Positions 12,738 through 24,596 of a stretch of 64,000 bases of DNA are shown one piece after another. Origin of the DNA: Tethya wilhelma (taxonomy: Eukaryota > Porifera > Demospongiae > Tethyida > Tethyidae); the NCBI GenBank assembly GCA_964030475.1, contig CAXIPT010000002.1, forward strand, positions 5,206,177-5,270,176. The letters run 5' to 3'. The notes below the pieces were generated by a model, which saw only the letters and a program-made list of their open reading frames with translations, did no database searches and was not told the origin of the DNA. Each line of letters begins with the position of its first letter. Within the stretch, counting starts at the first letter, position 1. A program made the translations under genes and the position numbers.

Positions 12738-13580
12738 CAGGGCAAACTTCAGTAACCACTGAAAACAGCCGGCTCTCACCGTCAATACAAACTGAACCAA
12801 CTCACCAGCAAATGGTTGCCTGCCAGCTGTGTTAAACTCCACTCAACATCTACAAGAAGCACCCAGTAGTATGAGTCTTGTCAGTGGCGCCATGGCTCCA
12901 ACAGTGTGATGTCACTGAAACGGACCACGAGAACATGATCCCACTGCCTGTCAGTTCTGTGCAAAATAACTGTACCCTAGCAAGTATAATATTCTTACCA
13001 AGTTAAGTTTGTCATATTTTTGTCATGTGAGTCCCATTACTTGACCAGGTTTCCCTGCTGCCGTGTCTTGGAGCTTGAAGTGAGCTGGATCATGAAAGTT
13101 CAAACTTTTATTACGTAAAAATGGATCACGTGACCTATGGATAACGTTCTGTCTCTAATGGTTAGTGAAAAAAGACCCCTCTGTACAGTCTCAGTGGGAG
13201 GACTCCACTCACTAGTTAGTACTTATAGGAGGGTCATCAGCATATGTTCCCTATAGAGCCGGTGCAATTACATCATCAAAATTAAACTAGAAGTATTTTG
13301 TGAAGTGATACTAGAAATAGTTATTTTTTGCCATATTATACTGAAGTAAATGCCAGCTGTCCCATTTCTCCCTACCACTCCTGTACATTTGCCATAGGAA
13401 GTATTTGATTGCCCCCACTCTATAGACTGTACCATACAGTCAGGCTGTTATNATTAATAGTATATAATTGTGGTTGAAATATATGATTGTTTACATGCTA
13501 ATTACATTTTTTTAGTTTATTTTATTTTATTTTTTTTTTATGTATCTGCATGTATGCACATTGTAAGTAAACAACATACA
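12738..13580. other. No gene seen; inverted copy of 1630-1860 region
   Basis: About 13170-13450 repeats the 1630-1860 block in inverse orientation. A single N at 13452 and a poly(T/A) tract at about 13505-13545 follow. No coding signal is seen. Confidence 0.5.
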
Positions 13581-13586
13581 TGTACN

Positions 13587-14784
13587 AGTTGAGGAGTGTC
13601 ACGATATTCAAAGGGGTGGGCACGAATCTCAGGACCACTGTCCTTGAGACGATCACACATAATATTATATGTCACACGGGCAGCCTATAGGGTCATGTGA
13701 CGTATAGAGTGACATCATAGTACTGTGGTAGAGTGACAGTAGAAGATGTAAAAATGGAGACAAATATTTTAGAACTGAAAGTTGTGTATCGATCACTACA
13801 CTATACAAACAAATATCTTTCAAGTATATACAATTTCAGGTGATTAGGCATAAACTATTGCATTCTAAGATTGGCTAGTCATTGAAAGATTATTTGCATC
13901 AACTGGCTTTGTACACATGCAATACTCACTGCATATAATTCACACACAGAATTATAATACATAGCATGTATACTGACTGTACTTACATTTACTCCTGACT
14001 TGTACAAAAGGCACAGTGACCAGTACAAACCAGCAGATGACATTGAAGGAAGCTGCCACCACTCCTAGCTCATAGAGACTGTCTGAGATGAAGGCCAACC
14101 TCTGGTCATTCTCCAGATCGAGGTCAATGAGAGCAGTGAGACCAAGATTAGCTAGGAGGAACAAGGCCAGGCCTGTCAGGGTGGCGGTCTTCCCATTCAA
14201 CACTTTAAGATATCTTTGACACTCCAATGTTTCCTGTGAAGGTTGGGGAAACAACACATGACAGCTTACATACCCTAGCTGGACTGTACAAACACATACA
14301 CACACGAAAAATGAAAGTTTTTACTAAGGAACAGTGTCAGTGGCTGCTCAGGTACACCTTAGAGATATTCAACAAAAAATAAATGCCTACAATAAAATTA
14401 TAGGCTGAATCTGTAGTTCAGTAGATACCTACAACTGAGCCAATCAGGTTATGTAAGGACAGAGTAGAGGAGCAGGAAAAAACAAAAACAACAAAAAACC
14501 CCTTCACTTCTGCCTATAGTGACAATGCTTGTTCAGATACAACTATATAAGCCATCTTTAAAAGAGAAAAAAAGAATCATCCAAGGGACCATCTCCTTAC
14601 CTTCATGAACCCATCAATGGTGTCATATTTCTTTGTCTGGAGCAGCCTCCTGATGTTCCAGAGGAGATAGACATTGAACTCACTCTGAGCTGCATAGTTC
14701 ATGATGGAGAACAGGTAGACAAGGTCAAAGGTGAAGAAGCCAAACAGAGAGAGGAGGAGAACAATTTTGGCAGCATCTTCGAAT
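13587..14784 (-). pseudogene. Partial copy A of the membrane protein gene (exons 7-9)
   Basis: The minus-strand order is a copy of exon 7 (14784-14601, one codon shorter in a leucine run), exon 8 (14233 to about 13999, usual donor altered) and exon 9 (about 13676-13587). Exon 9 has a 6-base in-frame insertion and is cut off at the N at 13586. Exons 1-6 and 10 are absent. The block is bounded by single Ns at 13586 and 14818, so it may be an alternative-haplotype contig rather than a third genomic copy. It cannot make a full protein as it stands. Confidence 0.6.
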
Positions 14785-14866
14785 CTGATTATGTGAGTGT
14801 GAGGGTGTGAGGGTGTGNCCTCTATAGTCTTCTCTCTCTCTCTCTCTCCAGCCAGTGACCATCTGG

Positions 14867-17148
14867 TCAGAGATATGTAGTGAAGGAGTAGACATTCTGT
14901 TGAAAGAGTATCAACATGGTGAAGGTGAACCCAACCAGAACAGCATACATCATCCATGGGTAGATTGGGACTCCAAACAATGAGGCCTGGGAAGGAAAGG
15001 ACAAGAGAAAACAACAACAAACATTTTCAGTCAAAACTTAGTCAAAAAGGATACCACATGGACTGGCCAACTTGAGCTGCTAGTAATATGTTGTCTAAAT
15101 GGAAAGACCTTCTTTTTTAACGAATACCATATAGTGGGAAAGTTTCGTGGGGTTTAACTTTCGCGGTAATCATGGATCACGATCCATTCATGAAAGTTTT
15201 TACCCGCGAAACTTTTCCATAAAGTGTATATAGGCTTGCACAGCTCATTCACGAAAGTTAAACCACAAAAATGTTTGACTAGAGACATCTGCAAAAGTTT
15301 GACACCACCAAACTTTCCCGCTATATGGTAGTATTATCTGACTAGCTTCAAGCAGCACATGAAGACAATGACCTTCTCACAAACTAAAGAGAAACATTTT
15401 ACAAGAAAACAGGCAATCTTTTAGTCATGTAAACTTTGCAAGTACTTTGGTTGAACTAAACTTATTCAGCCTACCATTTCCTTCAAATACTGTCCATCTA
15501 CAGCTGACTGTACCTTATTATCAAGGTACTTCATGTGTGCATACCCTATACCCTAATGTTGCCATGGTAACCAACCCCATACCTTGATTTCCACTGCTCC
15601 TAAGAAGGAGACGACAGAGTCAAGGTCCAGTTGAGGAGTGTCTCGGTATTCAAAGGGGCGGGCACGGATCTCAGGACCACTGTCCTTGAGACGATCACAC
15701 ATGTACGTCACACGGGCAGCCTACAGGGTCATGTGATGTATAGAGTGACATCATAGTATTAATGAAACAGTGGAAGCTCTTATAAAGAACCCTTTGAGAT
15801 TATGTGAGACTGAAAATTGATTAAATTTGTGTGCCTAATTAGTGCTCAATCATCCTTGCTTGACAATTTCATGCAAAATTAAACTCAAATTCAGAATGGT
15901 TTAAGCCTAAGTATTTTAAATTCTATGTTTTAAGCTGTACTATACAACTAAATAATACGTGTATATAGGTATAGCAGCCTCTTTCTTAGCAGGGTCTTTC
16001 TTTGTGAAAAATTTTGTGCCATAAATTTACATAAACATGGGAGCTTCAGCCATGGATGTGTGTGAATGTGGTATAGCTACTGTACCTGTACAAAAGGCAC
16101 AGTGACCAATACAAACCAGCAGATGACATTGAAGGAAGCTGCCACCACTCCTAGCTCATAGAGACTGTCTGAGATGAAGGCCAACCTCTGGTCATTCTCC
16201 AGATCGAGGTCAATGAGAGCAGTGAGACCAAGATTAGCTAGGACGAACAAGGCCAGGCCTGTCAGGGTGGCTGTCTTCCCATTCAACACTTTAAGATATC
16301 TTTGACACTCCAACGTATCCTGTGAAGGTTGGGGAAACAACACATGGCAGTTTACATACCCTAGCTGGACTGTACAAACACATACACACACGAAAAATGA
16401 AAAAGTTTTTACTAAGGAAGAGTGTCAGTGCCTGCTCAGGTACACCTTAGAGATATTCAACAAAAAATAAATGCCTACAATAAAATTATAGGCTGAATCT
16501 GTAGTTCAGTAGATACCTATAACAGAGCCAATCAGGTTATGTAAGTACAGAGTAGAGGAGTAGAAAAAAACAAAAACAACAAAAAAAAAACCTTTCAGTT
16601 CTGCCTAGAGTGACAATGCTTGTTCAGATACAACTATATAAGCCATCTTTAAAAGAGAAAGTAAGAATCATCCAAGGGGCCATAGCCTTACCTTCATGAA
16701 TCCATCAATGGTGTCATATTTCTTTGTCTGGAGCAGCCTCCTGATGTCCCAGAGGAGGTAGACATTGAACTCACTCTGAGCTGCATAGTTCATGATGGAG
16801 AACAGGTAGACAAGGTCAAAGGTGAAGAAGCCAAATAGAGAGAGAAGGAGGAGAACAATTTTGGCAGCATCTTCAAATCTGAATGTGTGAGTGTGAGGGT
16901 GTGAGGGTGTGAGGGTGTGAGGGTATGGGAGTGTGAGGATATGAGGGTGTGAGGGTGTGAGGGTGTGAGGGTGTGAGGGTGTGAGGGTGTGAGGGTATGA
17001 GAATACAAATGAAAAAACAATCACGTACCTTATATTAGGAGGCCAAATGATGATGACATTTGAGCTGAAGAGCTCCACAGAGATGGCTGTCATGATACGA
17101 ATACTGAGAGAGAAGATGAGCCACACAAACCCACAGACAAAGAGGGTG
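14867..17148 (-). CDS. Partial copy B of the seven-helix membrane protein (exons 6-10)
   Basis: Five intact minus-strand exons match exons 6-10 of the complete gene in length and phase: 17148-17029, 16878-16692, 16319-16086, 15720-15583 and 14986-14867, ending in the same TGA. They encode helices 3 to 7. Upstream exons 1-5 are missing. Instead, after a (GA)n tract and an N at 17178, comes an exon for a death-domain-like segment (17828-18054) that ends in the phase exon 6 needs. Protein differences from the complete copy are few, e.g. VEIK for VDIK at the end of exon 9. Either this is a paralogue that captured a new 5' exon, or a haplotype contig broken at the same microsatellite that precedes exon 6 in the complete copy. 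Confidence 0.6.
15125..15330. repeat. MITE with TACCATATAGYGGGAAAGTTT ends
   Basis: The left end TACCATATAGTGGGAAAGTT is mirrored by AACTTTCCCGCTATATGGTA at the right end, with inner words such as TTTAACTTTCGCGG and ATCACGATCCATTCATGAAA. The same family is at 40040-40191, with a solo end at 46417-46437. It lies in an intron of copy B and is absent from the matching intron of the complete copy. Confidence 0.75.
16884..17000 (-). repeat. Octamer minisatellite (CCTCACAC)n abutting a 3' splice site
   Basis: Fourteen or so units of GAGGGTGT (plus strand) fill most of the 150 bp intron between exons 6 and 7 of copy B. In the sense strand it is a CCTCACAC tract ending at the exon 7 acceptor. Similar arrays are in the complete copy (20176-20220), VPS45 (26662-26830) and PRPF40 (32480-32686, 33263-33387). 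Confidence 0.85.
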
Positions 17149-17305
17149 CTAGACAGAGAGAGAGAGAGAGAGAGAGANGTATGTGATCATCCGGTATGCT
17201 TCTTTTGATCACAATGGTGTGAGTGTTGTATTTGCACCACAGCTATTTGCTGCACTTCACCTAAGTCTACAGAAGGTATGTTACAATGATTCACCACCTT
17301 ATATC

Positions 17306-17764
17306 TAGTCTCGCGGGCCAGACCTCCGGAAAGGGGGGACAAGGAGGTCTGGTAATGGTAGTACACTTTTCGTTGCACAGCTCAGAATGTTGAGCTGGCC
17401 AATCAGATCACAGTATTTTCCAATTTGAATAATACTTGCTTTTACTTTTCCCGCCACGGAAAATTCGACCAATTACGTTTCAGTGGTCATGTGATCCTCA
17501 TTAATTTATAAATTTCATAGCCGTGTGACCGTAAAGAAGCGAATCAAAAATTGTGCCAACAACGTTCAAGATAAATAAATAGAGAGTTCTCGGAGAAGAC
17601 TAGAGGTTACCTGCACTGCTGAACTGATGTAATTTGCATTTTTAACTCGTGCAAATGCCACGCCTACCACATTCTGTTGTGCAACAAAAAGTGTACTACC
17701 GTTACCAGACGTCCTTTCCCCCCCCCTCTGAGCTGGATGTCTCGGATGTTTGGCCCGCGAGACT
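17306..17764. repeat. MITE with TAGTCTCGCGGGCCAGAC ends
   Basis: TAGTCTCGCGGGCCAGAC at 17306 is mirrored at 17764. A second inner inverted pair around GGTAGTACACTTTTCGTTGC recurs inverted near 17680-17705. A short palindrome with nearly the same end (TAGTCTCGC) is at 56126-56182. The element lies just downstream of the death-domain-like exon and may have displaced its natural next exon. Confidence 0.75.
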
Positions 17765-17827
17765 AGCTAACAGTAGCTGAACTTCATGATATACAGCTGG
17801 TAAAGTATAAGGTGGTCTTTTACTTAC

Positions 17828-18054
17828 GTCTGTAGTCTCAGTTCTCCAGGGTGTTTCTTTTTGATGGCAGAAATATCAGCTTTAGTCAGTCCCAGTGCCT
17901 CTGCTACAGCGCCTTCCCATTCATCCATACATTTGGCCAGTTGACCGACTTCTATCGACACTCCTCCGCTAGCTGCGTCTATCCTCTGGTGGAGTCTGGC
18001 TCTCACTGGCTCTGGTAAACTGCTACAGTACTCTGAAACACTGAGTGAAGCCAT
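17828..18054 (-). CDS. Exon for the first half of a death domain
   Basis: The ATG at 18054 opens 75 codons ending at a consensus GTAAGT donor. Residues 37-75 read like helices 1-3 of a death domain: a DEWEGAVAEALGL segment, then TKADISAIKKKHPGELRLQ, matching the family pattern of W..LA..LGL..DI..I...P....Q. Helices 4-6 should follow in another exon, but none is recognisable before the MITE at 17306-17764 or beyond it. The exon ends in phase 2, which fits the acceptor of exon 6 in copy B (17148), so a spliced chimera with helices 3-7 of the membrane protein is formally possible. The N at 17178 lies between them. The start is preceded by NRF1-like and CRE-like promoter sites. Confidence 0.55.
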
Positions 18055-18135
18055 CCGTCTTCTTCCTTGTTTGTTTAGCAATTAATTAGTGTTCGCGCAT
18101 GCGCATGCTCAGAATTGATGACGTAAAATTTCGTG
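18055..18135 (-). promoter_or_regulatory. Promoter-like region with NRF1 and CRE/ATF-like sites
   Basis: Just upstream of the ATG at 18054 lie GCGCATGCGCATGC (NRF1-type) and TTACGTCATC (CRE/ATF-type) in minus-strand orientation. Both are common in TATA-less animal promoters. This suggests the death-domain-like exon is a genuine first exon with its own promoter. No transcription evidence is available. Confidence 0.45.
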
Positions 18136-18396
18136 TTAAGGTCAAGTGCCACGCCTTTGCATGATGCAACCACTGAAGGAGCTTTATGTACAAAAACAAA
18201 AGCAAACAATCAAAAACAACAAATAATGATTACATAAAATTATTATAAACACACATACATGTACATCACAACATTACAACTTTTATTTCACCATTTTCAG
18301 CACAAAACATCAAAACACATGAAATAAGTCAGTTCAATATTCTTCCTCTAGTCTTCTCTCTCTCTCTCTCTCTCTCTCCAGCCACTGACCATCTGG

Positions 18397-20382
18397 TCAG
18401 AGATATGTAGTGAAGGAGTAGACACTCTGTTGAAAGAGTATCAACATGGTGAAGGTGAACCCAACCAGAACAGCATACATCATCCACGGGTAGATTGGGA
18501 CTCCAAACAATGAGGCCTGGGAAGGAAAGGACAAGAGAAAACAACAACAAACATTTTCAGTCAAAACTTAGTCAAAGAGGATACCACATGGACTAGCCAA
18601 CTTGAGCTGCTAGTAATATGTTGTTTGAATGGAAAAGCCGTTTGAGCAATACTATTATCTGGCTAGCTTTAAGTAACACTTAAAAACAATACTTATAGTC
18701 ACAAACGAAAGGGGAGCATGTTACAAGAAATGGATAATTTTTTAGTCATGTAAACTTATTCAGCCTACCATTCCTTTAAATACTGTCCATTTTAGCTGAC
18801 TGTACCTTACTATCAAGGTACATCATGTGTGCATACCCTATACCCTAATGTTGCCATGGTAACCAACCCCATACCTTGATATCCACTGCTCCTAAGAAGG
18901 AGAGGACAGAGTCAAGGTCCAGTTGAGGAGTGTCTCGGTATTCAAAGGGGCGGGCACGAATCTCAGGACCACTGTCCTTGAGACGATCACACATGTACGT
19001 CACACGGGCAGCCTACAGGGTCATGTGATGTATAGAGTGACATCATAGTATTAATGAGACAGTGGAAGCTCTTATAAAGAACCCTTTGAGATTATGAGAG
19101 ACTGAAAATTGATTAAATTTGTGTGTCTAATTAGTGCTCAATCATCCTTGCCTGACAATTTCATGCAAAATTAAACTTAAATTCAGAATGGTTTAAGCCT
19201 AAGTATTTTAAATTCTATATTTTAAGCTGTACTACACGACTAAATAATACATGTATATAGGTATAGCAGCCTCTTTCTAAGCGGAGTCTTTCTTTGTGAA
19301 AAATTTTGTGCCATAAATTATAAATAAACATATGGAGCTTCAGCCATGGATGTGTGTGAATGCGGTATAGCTACTGTACCTGTACAAAAGGCACAGTGAC
19401 CAGTACAAACCAGCAGATGACATTGAAGGAAGCTGCCACCACTCCTAGCTCATAGAGACTCTCTGAGATGAAGGCCAACCTCTGGTCATTCTCCAGATCG
19501 AGGTCAATGAGAGCAGTGAGACCAAGATTAGCTAGGACGAACAAGGCCAGGCCTGTCAGGGTGGCTGTCTTCCCATTCAACACTTTAAGATATCTTTGAC
19601 ACTCCAACGTATCCTGTGAGGGTTGGGGAAACAACACATGACAGTTTACATACCCTAGCTGGACTGTACAAACACATACACACATGAAAAATGAAAGTTT
19701 TTACTAAGGAAGAGTGTCAGTGCCTGCTCAGGTACACCTTAGAGATATTCAACAAAAAATAAATGCCTACAATAAAATTATAGGCTGAATCTCTAGTTCA
19801 TTAGATACCTATAACTGAGCCAATCAGGTTATGTAAGTACAGAGTAGAGGAGCAGGAAAAAAACAAAAACAACAAAAAAAAAACCTTCAGTTCTGCCTAT
19901 AGTGACAATGCTTGTTCAGATACAACTATATAAGCCATCTTTAAAAGAGAAAGTAAGAATCATCCAAGGGGCCATCTCCTTACCTTCATGAAGCCATCAA
20001 TGGTGTCATATTTCTTTGTCTGGAGCAGCCTCCTGATGTCCCAGAGGAGGTAGACATTGAACTCACTCTGAGCTGCATAGTTCATGATGGAGAACAGGTA
20101 GACAAGGTCAAAGGTGAAGAAGCCAAACAGAGAGAGAAGGAGGAGAACAATTTTGGCAGCATCTTCGAATCTGAATGTGTGAGTGTGAGGGTGTGAGGGT
20201 GTGAGGGTGTGAGGGTACATGTGAGGATGTGAGGATACAAAATGAAAATGCAAGTATGTACCTTATATTAGGAGGCCAAATGATGATCACATTTGAGCTG
20301 AAAAGCTCCACAGAGATGGCTGTCATGATACGAATACTGAGAGAGAAGATGAGCCACACAAACCCACAGACAAAGAGGGTGC

Positions 20383-20433
<51 letters not shown>

Positions 20434-22027
20434 AATAGTTCCAAATCTTGAAATCCCTCCATTACAAAATTCTAGACACATCAAGTGCCACTGTAAACCT
20501 CAAACAGACATACAGGTTACTGGTGAACCACAACCAACATTACAATGCCATGGGATAAAAGACTCACACAATGACTGCTACTAGCCTCTTACTGGAGCCA
20601 CCAGTCTTAGCTTCAGAGTTCTTTATGAAGACCTACAGTATATGGACATGTTTCAAAGGTAGTAAGTGTAGATATGTTGTGTTGTGAAATGCATGTTTTC
20701 TTTATCAGTCAATGAATAGATTATTCATGAGAGAAACACATGTACAAGTCATGGATTAAAGTAATGCTCCATGTGATTTGTGTAATTATGATTGTGATAT
20801 AATTATAGAATGTAACAAAGAAAATTTGATCTGTCAAGGGTTAAAGGTCAAGTGAAGCTAAAGGACTTGTTTCCCTACAATCACCACCATAACAGAACAG
20901 TCAATGATACACAATTTGAAATAATTGCTAAAAAAACAAGCTGTAATTCCACAACTAAAATAACACATAGCTATACACAGTTAGTGGCATTCCATCTCTG
21001 ATAAGCTCTATATATCACATTCAACAGATCACATTATGCTCACATGACTATCACATGACACTCACATGACTAGCAAGCCTAAAGAGGTACTCAGTCTCTC
21101 CCTTGGTGAAGAGATAGATGCCAAAGAAGTAGTTGGTCAGCAGAACCAGATCAGGAAGGATGAGAGAAGATATGATGTGCTGATCACAGCTAACAATGTT
21201 CTTTACATCTTCTGGGGAGGGGGTGGAGTTTACAGGAATGGCTGAAGAGTTTTGTATGATGTCAGGCGGAGTTATTTCACCAGCTACAACCTGTAAGGAA
21301 TAGAGATTGAAAATAAAAGTATAAAGTTATAGATCAAACAAGATGGAATGGCTGTTAGAAGACTGTGTAAAGAATTCATTCTGTGGACTTAGCTGCATAT
21401 GATACACACTCTTAGAAATCAAATGCAGTACATAAAGAAAACTGTTTATAATATTTGATAGAGTAAAAACTAACTGTCCTATAGAAGTAGGGGGAAACAG
21501 GCTCTACGGTGAAACCAATCGTTTTCAAATATCAGATTAATTCTTCTTGACTATTGTGCACAAAATAAATCTCCAATGATAATATTATGTTATCTGTGAC
21601 ACTCGTGGAATACATGTCTTGCACAATGAGTGGGGATTCCTGGTAAACAATTGATTGATTGACTGCTATACGTATGTGCAAAATTATACAGATCCAGTTC
21701 CTTCAAGATACAAACACAGCTAAAGGAAACTGGTTCTATTCAAACTGCATGACTGTCCTATAGAAACAGAGGGAAATGTGTGCTAAGATGAAACCAATCA
21801 TTTTCAAAACAACAGATTCTTTGTGACTTTTCCACACACAATTTTATAACAATAATAATGTTACAAAAAAAATACTGATCGATGTTTGCAAAGACATACC
21901 ACATCTCTTCTAAAGCAGGAGAGTATCTGTGTCACCATGGCACCCATGATGGCTATGGTCCATGTGAAGATGAGGAGAATGTGAGCAACTCGGCCAGCAA
22001 ATGATGGGGTGGGAGGGATCCATCCGA

Positions 22028-22064
<37 letters not shown>

Positions 22065-22070
22065 GCGTGC

Positions 22071-22130
<60 letters not shown>

Positions 22131-22797
22131 GACCCTATTTGTAGAGGTGAACACAATATGTAGTAAATCATGACTCCTAAAACAGAAGCACTTGCTTACC
22201 ATTTTAAGAGCGAAAGTGTAAGGTCTTAAAATCCACTTTTCACAAAGCTGAATCGCCTCAGCCGTGACATCCTATATCGAATTGTTGCATAGAAACAAAC
22301 ATAAAAAAACAGTTCATTGGGGAAATGATAGATATTCCACCTCATAAAATACACAATCATTCGTGCTTATGTACCAGAACAAGCTTAGTAGCCATCCCAT
22401 ATAAAAACACAATACATACACACACATATTGAAGAGGGTGTATGTGTACACATCTCAGCATGGGGTGTATACACTTGAGCTGAGATGTGTACACTTGAGG
22501 TACAAAATTCTTGAAAACTGATCTACTTTTCCTAAAATTTTCGCCCAAACTCACAGTGCTGACGAAGCTAAACTGTCCCTCAGTATCTTCTTTGCCGAAT
22601 CCATACTCCTCTCTATTCACAACTTGAAGACTGCCCGTAAAGTCGCTCATGGCCGTCGAAGAATGGAAGCTGCTATCTGTCAACTCCGGGTCTGCCATTT
22701 GGATGTTTTGTTTTGGTGTGTAGTCGCTGACTAGCAGTGGTTCGTGACTCATGTTAGCACAGTAAGCCTTTAGCTCATCGTCCGTGAGCTCTGACAT
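18397..22797 (-). CDS. Seven-helix membrane protein, possible gustatory-receptor-like channel
   Basis: Ten exons, all phase-compatible, give 510 residues: 22797-22555, 22271-22200, 22028-21900, 21290-21066, 20632-20568, 20381-20262, 20170-19984, 19613-19380, 19012-18875 and 18516-18397. The N-terminus (about 95 residues, acidic, no signal peptide) is followed by seven hydrophobic helices: RVAHILLIFTWTIAIMGAMV; SLILPDLVLLTNYFFGIYLF; a CGFVWLIFSLSIRIM helix; AAKIVLLLLSLFGFFTFDLV; LTGLALFVLANLGLTALIDL; LGVVAASFNVICWFVLVTVP; and YAVLVGFTFTMLILFQQSVY, very near the C-terminus. The short arm before the last helix and the T/F-rich, glutamine-ended final helix resemble the insect OR/GR and animal GRL channel superfamily (TYhhhhhQF motif), but the match is imperfect. 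No named family is certain. Some introns hold CCTCACAC or (CT)n/(CA)n repeats right at the acceptor. Partial copies are at 861-1460, 13587-14784 and 14867-17148. Confidence 0.7.
21474..21840. repeat. Direct repeat pair in intron 3
   Basis: The block beginning CTGTCCTATAGAAGTAG at about 21476 is repeated at about 21752 (CTGTCCTATAGAAACAG) with similar following sequence, including GAAACCAATC.TTTTCAAA. The offset is about 276 bp. It lies in the intron between exons 3 and 4 of the membrane protein gene. Confidence 0.55.
22029..22128 (-). repeat. (CA)n and (CT)n microsatellites at an acceptor
   Basis: A (GT)n tract at 22031-22069 and a (GA)n tract at 22078-22128 on the plus strand form, in the sense strand, a (CT)n(CA)n pyrimidine-rich run that ends in the CAG of exon 3 of the membrane protein gene. 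Confidence 0.9.
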
Positions 22798-23169
22798 CGC
22801 TAGAAAAGCATATTCATACTCGACACACCAAACAAGCTGAACAGGGAAGGTCACAAAATTTGGTAAGGAGGTCGACACTTTATTATGCTTTTAAATGCAA
22901 TGAAAATTGTCGCGCTTCTACTTAACGACCCTATACCGAATAGATGTTGAAGAGGAATTATCAATGCAAGATCACAAAAATAAAGGCATATCATTATACG
23001 AAAACAGAACCGTTAAACAGTCATTTTTGTGTGCTTTTATACATAACAAAGTAATTTATGCCTTCGCAAACTGTACAATATATAAATATGTAGTTATAAC
23101 AATAAGCTATTATAGATGACAGGCAGTAAAATTAGGCGCAAGAGTTGCGTATGAGTAAAAAAGAGAAAG

Positions 23170-24085
23170 TTAAGCTAGTGTTCGTCCACTGCGACTGAAC
23201 GAGTGTGTCGAACCTTGGACCTCCGATAAGAAACTAGACCAGGAAAGAAAGAGTTAATATAATAAACACAACAGTCAAAATTCAATGACAAAGGAGTTAA
23301 AGAAGTATCAAAACAACAACTAATAGATGACATTGGCGCTAGGCTTCTCTGGAGCAAACATCGCACCCCCTACAGAGATACAGACTCACCCCTTGCTGTT
23401 CTGGATGGTGGTGCCTCCCAAGATTATTCTAACTCCTTGTGTCGATTTGTTCAGATTTGCAACAATCTGTGCCTCGGCATATGTAGCTCCGCCCACAATG
23501 AACACTATAACATCTTGAGGCCTGAAACAAAAGTTCAAAACATTCAACAACAAAAAATGTAAACTAAAAATTGCTCAATTGTAGTATGTAATAAACTTAC
23601 CTATCTACTAGTCTGTGTCCTCCCATGTAGGGAAATTGTTGCTCTTTCAATTTTCCTTTAATTAGAGAATCAAGTATTTCACCCAGCAGTGGTTTGTGAC
23701 GAGTGTAGACATTCTCAACACCCTGCAATAACGAAAAGACCACAAAACCTCTCAACGAAGCAAGAGAAACAATCGAAGACAAGCATTCAATCAAATATTT
23801 CAAACTGAGGTACACTGTATGTACAATAGTATGTATAATTTCTGGACCATTTCAATTTCTAGAAAAACAAAGTAAAACTAAACCAATTTTCTCTTAGTGA
23901 TTTCTAGGAATCAAGCAATTGTGGATGATTATAGGTAAATCTATCAATTATTGAGGATGATTGCTTTCAAGCAAACCTTGAGGCCTTTCAAGAACTTCTT
24001 GGTCATGGAGAGAGGGGTTGAAGTCTCAAAAAGTTCCAGCGTTCGTTTGCTGCGACCACTGTACTCCAATATCGCTTTGAGGAAC

Positions 24086-24119
<34 letters not shown>

Positions 24120-24558
24120 AGAAAGAATAGTGTAAAACATCAATTCTCAAATGTCTCTGCAGCATGGTTATAACTCAAACATCAACATGGTTATCAGGAA
24201 ACATCAGGATGGCTATAACTAAAACATCAGCAGTGCATGGTTATAACTCAACCTCGAAATGGTCATAACTCGAACGTCAACATAATTTTTTATCTACAAC
24301 TGAACTAAACAAGCACAATACATAAAGGTTATAATTCACAACTTGATGGAGTGATTTTGGGAGCAATGGTTTTGACTCAAACACACACAAACACAGTACC
24401 TTTCTGTCCTGTTCTGACACTCCCTTTGAGGCCAGCAGCCTGTCTATCCTGTCCATGTCAGTTCTACCCTGAGACTCATTGCGTAGAGCATAGAGGATGG
24501 CCAGTCTGAGGCAATCATCTTGGCGTATACTAGGCTTGGACAACACATCTTCAAGGTT

Positions 24559-24596
<38 letters not shown>

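Noticed and set aside
16790..17020. Pro/His/Ser/Thr-repeat open frame
   Set aside because: It is translation of the CCTCACAC minisatellite in an intron; the same false frames occur at 20108-20359, 26559-26894 and 32441-32635.
17187..17378. Second half of the death domain in the open frame at 17187-17378
   Set aside because: The residues do not resemble death-domain helices 4-6 and the frame lies partly in the MITE.
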